Shown piece after piece: positions 61,183 through 64,000 of a DNA stretch of 64,000 nt (positions within the stretch are counted from its first letter, which is position 1; each line of letters opens with the position of its first letter). The notes beneath the pieces were generated by a model. It was given only the letters and a program-made list of their open reading frames with translations. It was not told the DNA's origin and did no database searches. The DNA lies in the NCBI RefSeq assembly GCF_003259435.1, contig NZ_QLMA01000007.1, positions 62,001-126,000 of the forward strand, given 5' to 3'. Source of the DNA: Chitinophaga dinghuensis. GTDB lineage: Bacteria > Bacteroidota > Bacteroidia > Chitinophagales > Chitinophagaceae. Position numbers and translations under genes: made by a program.

Positions 61183-62292
61183 ATGATGAAAACGTTCAAA
61201 AGAAAAGCAGGTCATTCCTGCTTACGGGCTGCTATTGCCTGTTTGACAGCATTTCTCTGGGTTGTACTGTCGACGTCCTGTAGTCGTCAGGAGGAGCGGC
61301 TGTCTCTCAAAAATCAGCAGGCCGAAGGCCCTGCGCCTAAGACAGAAGCTACCTGTTGCTGGGTAGCCATTACTAACCAGACCAATCAGCAAATAGAGGT
61401 CTATGATCCGGCAGATGCGGCCTGGACAACCCCTAAATGGACCTGGAAGCCTACCACGGCCTTGTCTTACATTCAAAGCAGTGAGATATCGCTCTGGGAA
61501 ACGCCAACGGATATTAAAGTCCGTAACAATACCGTATTTGCAAATACGGCACAGGTGATCACGGCTACATCTTACCGACTGGCTACCATCGCCAGATATA
61601 CGGGAACGGGTACACGCGGACAGAAACTTTGGGTAATGGGTTTTAATGATACCACCAGACTGCATGCCATGGAAATACTGCCAGATGGCAATTCCGTGGT
61701 GGCCAGTGCGGGAGCTGCCTACCCGCAGGGATATATCCGCGTATATTCTTCCTCGCAGCCATCGCCCAATCATGGGGTGAATACCCAATATTATTTCACA
61801 TCCGCACATGGATTGCTATGGGATCAAACACACCAGGTACTCTGGGCGCTTGGTAATGAATTACGAAAGTATGGTTACAACACTGCCAGAACAGGAGGCA
61901 CAATTACGAATCCTAAACTGGATTTGCTGGTAACGTACAATGTGCTGCCAACCGCCTGGGGACACGATCTTTCAGCAGATCCGAATAACTCCGATCAGTT
62001 GTTACTGACGACTAACGGTGGCGTATATATTTTTCATATCTCCACAGGAACATTCAGTAGTATGCCTGGCGCGGCTCAACAAACTTTCGTGAAGGCGGTA
62101 AGCAGTCAGCCCGGACAAAACACGCTGGTGGAAACTATTCCCAGCACTGGCTGTCCGGCTTACCCTGCCAATACCTGGTGTACCTCTGTGGTGAATTTCT
62201 ATAATGCCGCCACAGGCGCTGCTACCGGTTCCCGTACCGTAAGCGGCGCTGCTATCTACAAAGGGAAAACATTCGATCCTAACTATTATTGA
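61183..62292 (+). CDS. SusCD-linked secreted lipoprotein, beta-propeller-like, first of two paralogues
   Basis: A 369-residue lipoprotein (signal ending VLSTSC) with Trp-rich repeats resembling a beta-propeller: QQIEVYDPADAAWTTPKWTWKP, RLHAMEILPDGNSVVASAGA, then HGLLWDQTHQVLWALGNE and PTAWGHDLSADPNNSDQLLLTTNGGVYIF. It may belong to the DUF6528-type family; I could not confirm that. No glycosidase catalytic residues are evident. Clear paralogue of the next gene, with which it shares the TAWGH and TTNGG(V/E)YIF blocks. Encoded directly after susD, it is probably a surface glycan-binding protein or enzyme. Function unknown. Confidence 0.8.
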   Translation: MMKTFKRKAGHSCLRAAIACLTAFLWVVLSTSCSRQEERLSLKNQQAEGPAPKTEATCCWVAITNQTNQQIEVYDPADAAWTTPKWTWKPTTALSYIQSSEISLWETPTDIKVRNNTVFANTAQVITATSYRLATIARYTGTGTRGQKLWVMGFNDTTRLHAMEILPDGNSVVASAGAAYPQGYIRVYSSSQPSPNHGVNTQYYFTSAHGLLWDQTHQVLWALGNELRKYGYNTARTGGTITNPKLDLLVTYNVLPTAWGHDLSADPNNSDQLLLTTNGGVYIFHISTGTFSSMPGAAQQTFVKAVSSQPGQNTLVETIPSTGCPAYPANTWCTSVVNFYNAATGAATGSRTVSGAAIYKGKTFDPNYY

Positions 62293-62296
62293 TACC

Positions 62297-63355
62297 ATGA
62301 GAAAAATGTTGAAGACAGGAGCAGTATGCTGTCTGATAATTTTGGAATTTGCTTGTGGTAGTAAATCGGGAGACACGACCTCTCCCGATACTACCACTCC
62401 TCCAGTAGTTCAGACACCGCAACCATATCCCGGACAGTTGCTGGCACTCACCAATGATGCCACCAAAGAACTGGTGCTCTATGATCCAATGATTACCGAT
62501 TGGAATACCGATGCCGCCAGGAAATGGAAATGGACTCCCACTACAGGACAAGGCTTCTCTGCCAACGAAATAAAAATATGGGGTGGAGGTACAGACTTTA
62601 AATTAAGAAAGCGTTCATTCGGGCAGGATACGGCCATTGCGGCACTCTGTGATAACAGCATGGCAGCTGTCATCGGTTTTCCATCCGGACAGCGCATCTG
62701 GTCAAAAATCATCAATGCGAATGTCCACTCCGCAGAACTATTACCTGATGGCAACATTGCGCTGGCTGCCTCTGATGGCAACTGGGTACGCGTATATGCC
62801 GCCTCACAGGGCGCGGATAATGGCGTATATGCAGAGTTTCCGTTGTCGCAGGCACATGCGGTATTATGGGACCCTGGTATCAATGGTATCTGGGTGACTG
62901 GCCAGGATGTAGCCACAAAGGCACATATACTCACTGCGGTAACAGTGGGTGGTACCACAGCCAATCCAGTACTGACGGAGTTGACGCAGTATCGCGCTAC
63001 CTTACCGACTGCCTGGGGACATGAGGTCAGTCCCTATTACGGAAATACTAACCTGCTTTGGGTGACTACTAACGGTGGCGAATATATTTTTAATAAGACT
63101 ACTAAAACTTTTTCTACCGCGCCTACTAACAATCTGACTTTTGTGAAAGGTATCGGCAATCAGCCCAGTGGCCAGATTGTGCTGACGCGGCCAGATGCCA
63201 ATAAAAACCCTCGCCCGGCTGTTAGCTGTACGATGAACGACTGGTCCACCAGCACGGTGGATTTTTATACTGCCGGCGGACAATGGCAAGGCGCACGTAT
63301 CGTGAGTGGCGCATGTTTCTATAAAGTAAAAGTAGTATACGATAATTACCAGTAA
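62297..63355 (+). CDS. SusCD-linked secreted lipoprotein, second paralogue
   Basis: A 352-residue lipoprotein (signal ending LEFAC), paralogous to the preceding gene over its whole length. It has ELVLYDPMITDWNTDAARKWKW, HSAELLPDGNIALAASDGNW, then LWDPGINGIWVTGQ, PTAWGHEVSPYYGNTNLLWVTTNGGEYIF and a TFVKG tail. A Thr/Pro-rich linker (DTTSPDTTTPPVVQTPQP) follows the lipidated Cys, suggesting display away from the membrane. It begins 4 bases after the first paralogue and overlaps the GH20 gene by 1 base (TAATG). Two copies may bind different parts of one glycan. Confidence 0.8.
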   Translation: MRKMLKTGAVCCLIILEFACGSKSGDTTSPDTTTPPVVQTPQPYPGQLLALTNDATKELVLYDPMITDWNTDAARKWKWTPTTGQGFSANEIKIWGGGTDFKLRKRSFGQDTAIAALCDNSMAAVIGFPSGQRIWSKIINANVHSAELLPDGNIALAASDGNWVRVYAASQGADNGVYAEFPLSQAHAVLWDPGINGIWVTGQDVATKAHILTAVTVGGTTANPVLTELTQYRATLPTAWGHEVSPYYGNTNLLWVTTNGGEYIFNKTTKTFSTAPTNNLTFVKGIGNQPSGQIVLTRPDANKNPRPAVSCTMNDWSTSTVDFYTAGGQWQGARIVSGACFYKVKVVYDNYQ

Positions 63356-64000
63356 TGAATTGGAGTAGATATTTAAAAATAAGCAGCTGCTGTTTGGCCT
63401 TTCTGTACGGTAGTATTGGCAGCAGCGTAGCACAGCAGCCCAAGTCGGCTTTAATTCCTATGCCGCAAACTGTAAAAATGACCCATGGCCGTTTTCTGTT
63501 TACGACTAACACCGTCATTCGTACAGAAGATGCAAAATCGCCTGCGGTAGCGTATTTCCTCCGGCAATTAAAACGCGCCGGAAATTTCAGCAACAAAATC
63601 GTTAGCGGGAAAGTACCAGGCAAACAACCGGAACTTTTCATTACCAGTGCAGGTACGGCGCAGTTGCCCGAAGAAGGTTACCGACTGGTAGTTGCACCGG
63701 CAGGCATTACCCTTGCAGGAAAAGGCGCAGGATTGTTCTATGGACTGCAAACATTATTGCAGCTAATAAACAACGCCGAAGAGCATGGCGTAATAAATAG
63801 TATGATCATTGAAGATGCTCCTCGTTTTGGCTATCGTGGCCTGATGCTGGATGTTTCCCGTCACTTTTTCACGGTAGCTCAGATAAAAGACTTGCTGGAT
63901 CTGATGGCTTATTACAAATTGAATCGTTTTCACTGGCATCTCACAGATGATCAGGGTTGGCGACTGGAAATAAAAAGTTATCCTAAACTAACACAGGTGG
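63355..64000 (+). CDS. Beta-N-acetylhexosaminidase, GH20 (partial, cut by window end)
   Basis: The first 215 codons of a GH20 enzyme that removes terminal N-acetylglucosamine or -galactosamine. It has a signal peptide (MNWSRYLKISSCCLAFLYGS...VAQQ), the GH20b N-terminal domain (LIPMPQTVKMTHGRF; GLFYGLQTLLQLI), and the start of the catalytic barrel with DAPRFGYRGLMLDVSRHFF and RFHWHLTDDQGWRLEIKSYPKLT. The catalytic Asp-Glu pair lies beyond the window. Its ATG overlaps the stop of the preceding lipoprotein gene by 1 base. Being in the SusCD operon, it gives the best hint of substrate. Confidence 0.93.
   Translation, partial: MNWSRYLKISSCCLAFLYGSIGSSVAQQPKSALIPMPQTVKMTHGRFLFTTNTVIRTEDAKSPAVAYFLRQLKRAGNFSNKIVSGKVPGKQPELFITSAGTAQLPEEGYRLVVAPAGITLAGKGAGLFYGLQTLLQLINNAEEHGVINSMIIEDAPRFGYRGLMLDVSRHFFTVAQIKDLLDLMAYYKLNRFHWHLTDDQGWRLEIKSYPKLTQV

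Overview
The window looks like chromosomal DNA of a Bacteroidota bacterium, most likely a soil or rhizosphere member of the Chitinophagaceae (Chitinophaga-like). The evidence is a SusC/SusD pair with its own ECF sigma/FecR switch, a type IX secretion (gliding-motility type) C-terminal domain, DUF6443/RHS proteins, AsmA and Wzi-like envelope proteins, and promoters with the Bacteroidota TTTG / TAnnTTTG elements instead of -35/-10 boxes. The genus is inferred from gene style; no rRNA or marker gene is present to confirm it.

Layout. 0-5 kb: an EamA transporter, an unrecognised small gene, and a TPR histidine kinase/NarL-type response regulator pair behind a roughly 490-base leader with a perfect 28-bp palindrome. 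4.6-13.2 kb: single genes (GNAT, a secreted T9SS cargo, HopJ-family protein, Crp-like regulator plus NAD(P)-binding epimerase, DUF2147, MgtC/DUF4010 membrane protein, cytochrome c lipoprotein). 13.5-23.4 kb: an Rrf2 regulator divergent from a four-gene RND efflux operon (TolC, adaptor, two colinear permeases). 23.5-25.4 kb: a possible 45-residue ORF and a DGPF/YciI gene paired with an ECF42-like sigma factor. 25.4-32.2 kb: a large AsmA-like protein, a Wzi-like outer-membrane protein, a methyltransferase and a sialidase-fold protein.

32.3-40.7 kb: a tRNA-Lys(UUU) with a clear promoter and terminator, then an RHS locus: an RHS companion, an RHS-core protein ending in a GIY-YIG-like nuclease toxin tip, and an Imm26-like immunity gene. 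40.8-48.5 kb: a DJ-1/PfpI protein; an AraC regulator followed by a hydrolase/cupin/acetyltransferase/cyclophilin-like operon; a GlxA-type regulator overlapping a DJ-1-like lipoprotein; a second AraC regulator. That last regulator is divergent from a zinc alcohol dehydrogenase and a GH29 alpha-L-fucosidase, suggesting a small fucose locus, with 21-bp-spaced direct repeats in the control region. 51.6-54.1 kb: a gene remnant, an esterase-TPR protein and an ICMT-like membrane methyltransferase.

54.2-64 kb (cut by the window end): a polysaccharide utilisation locus: ECF sigma factor, FecR anti-sigma factor, SusC with STN domain, SusD, two paralogous secreted lipoproteins of a little-known family, and the start of a GH20 beta-N-acetylhexosaminidase. 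The presence of GH20 points to a substrate with N-acetylhexosamine (chitin oligosaccharide, glycoprotein glycan or peptidoglycan sugar).

I saw no CRISPR array, no intact insertion sequence, no prophage and no rRNA. The best candidates for something new are the GlxA/DJ-1-lipoprotein pair, the paired SusCD-linked lipoproteins, and the RHS toxin tip.
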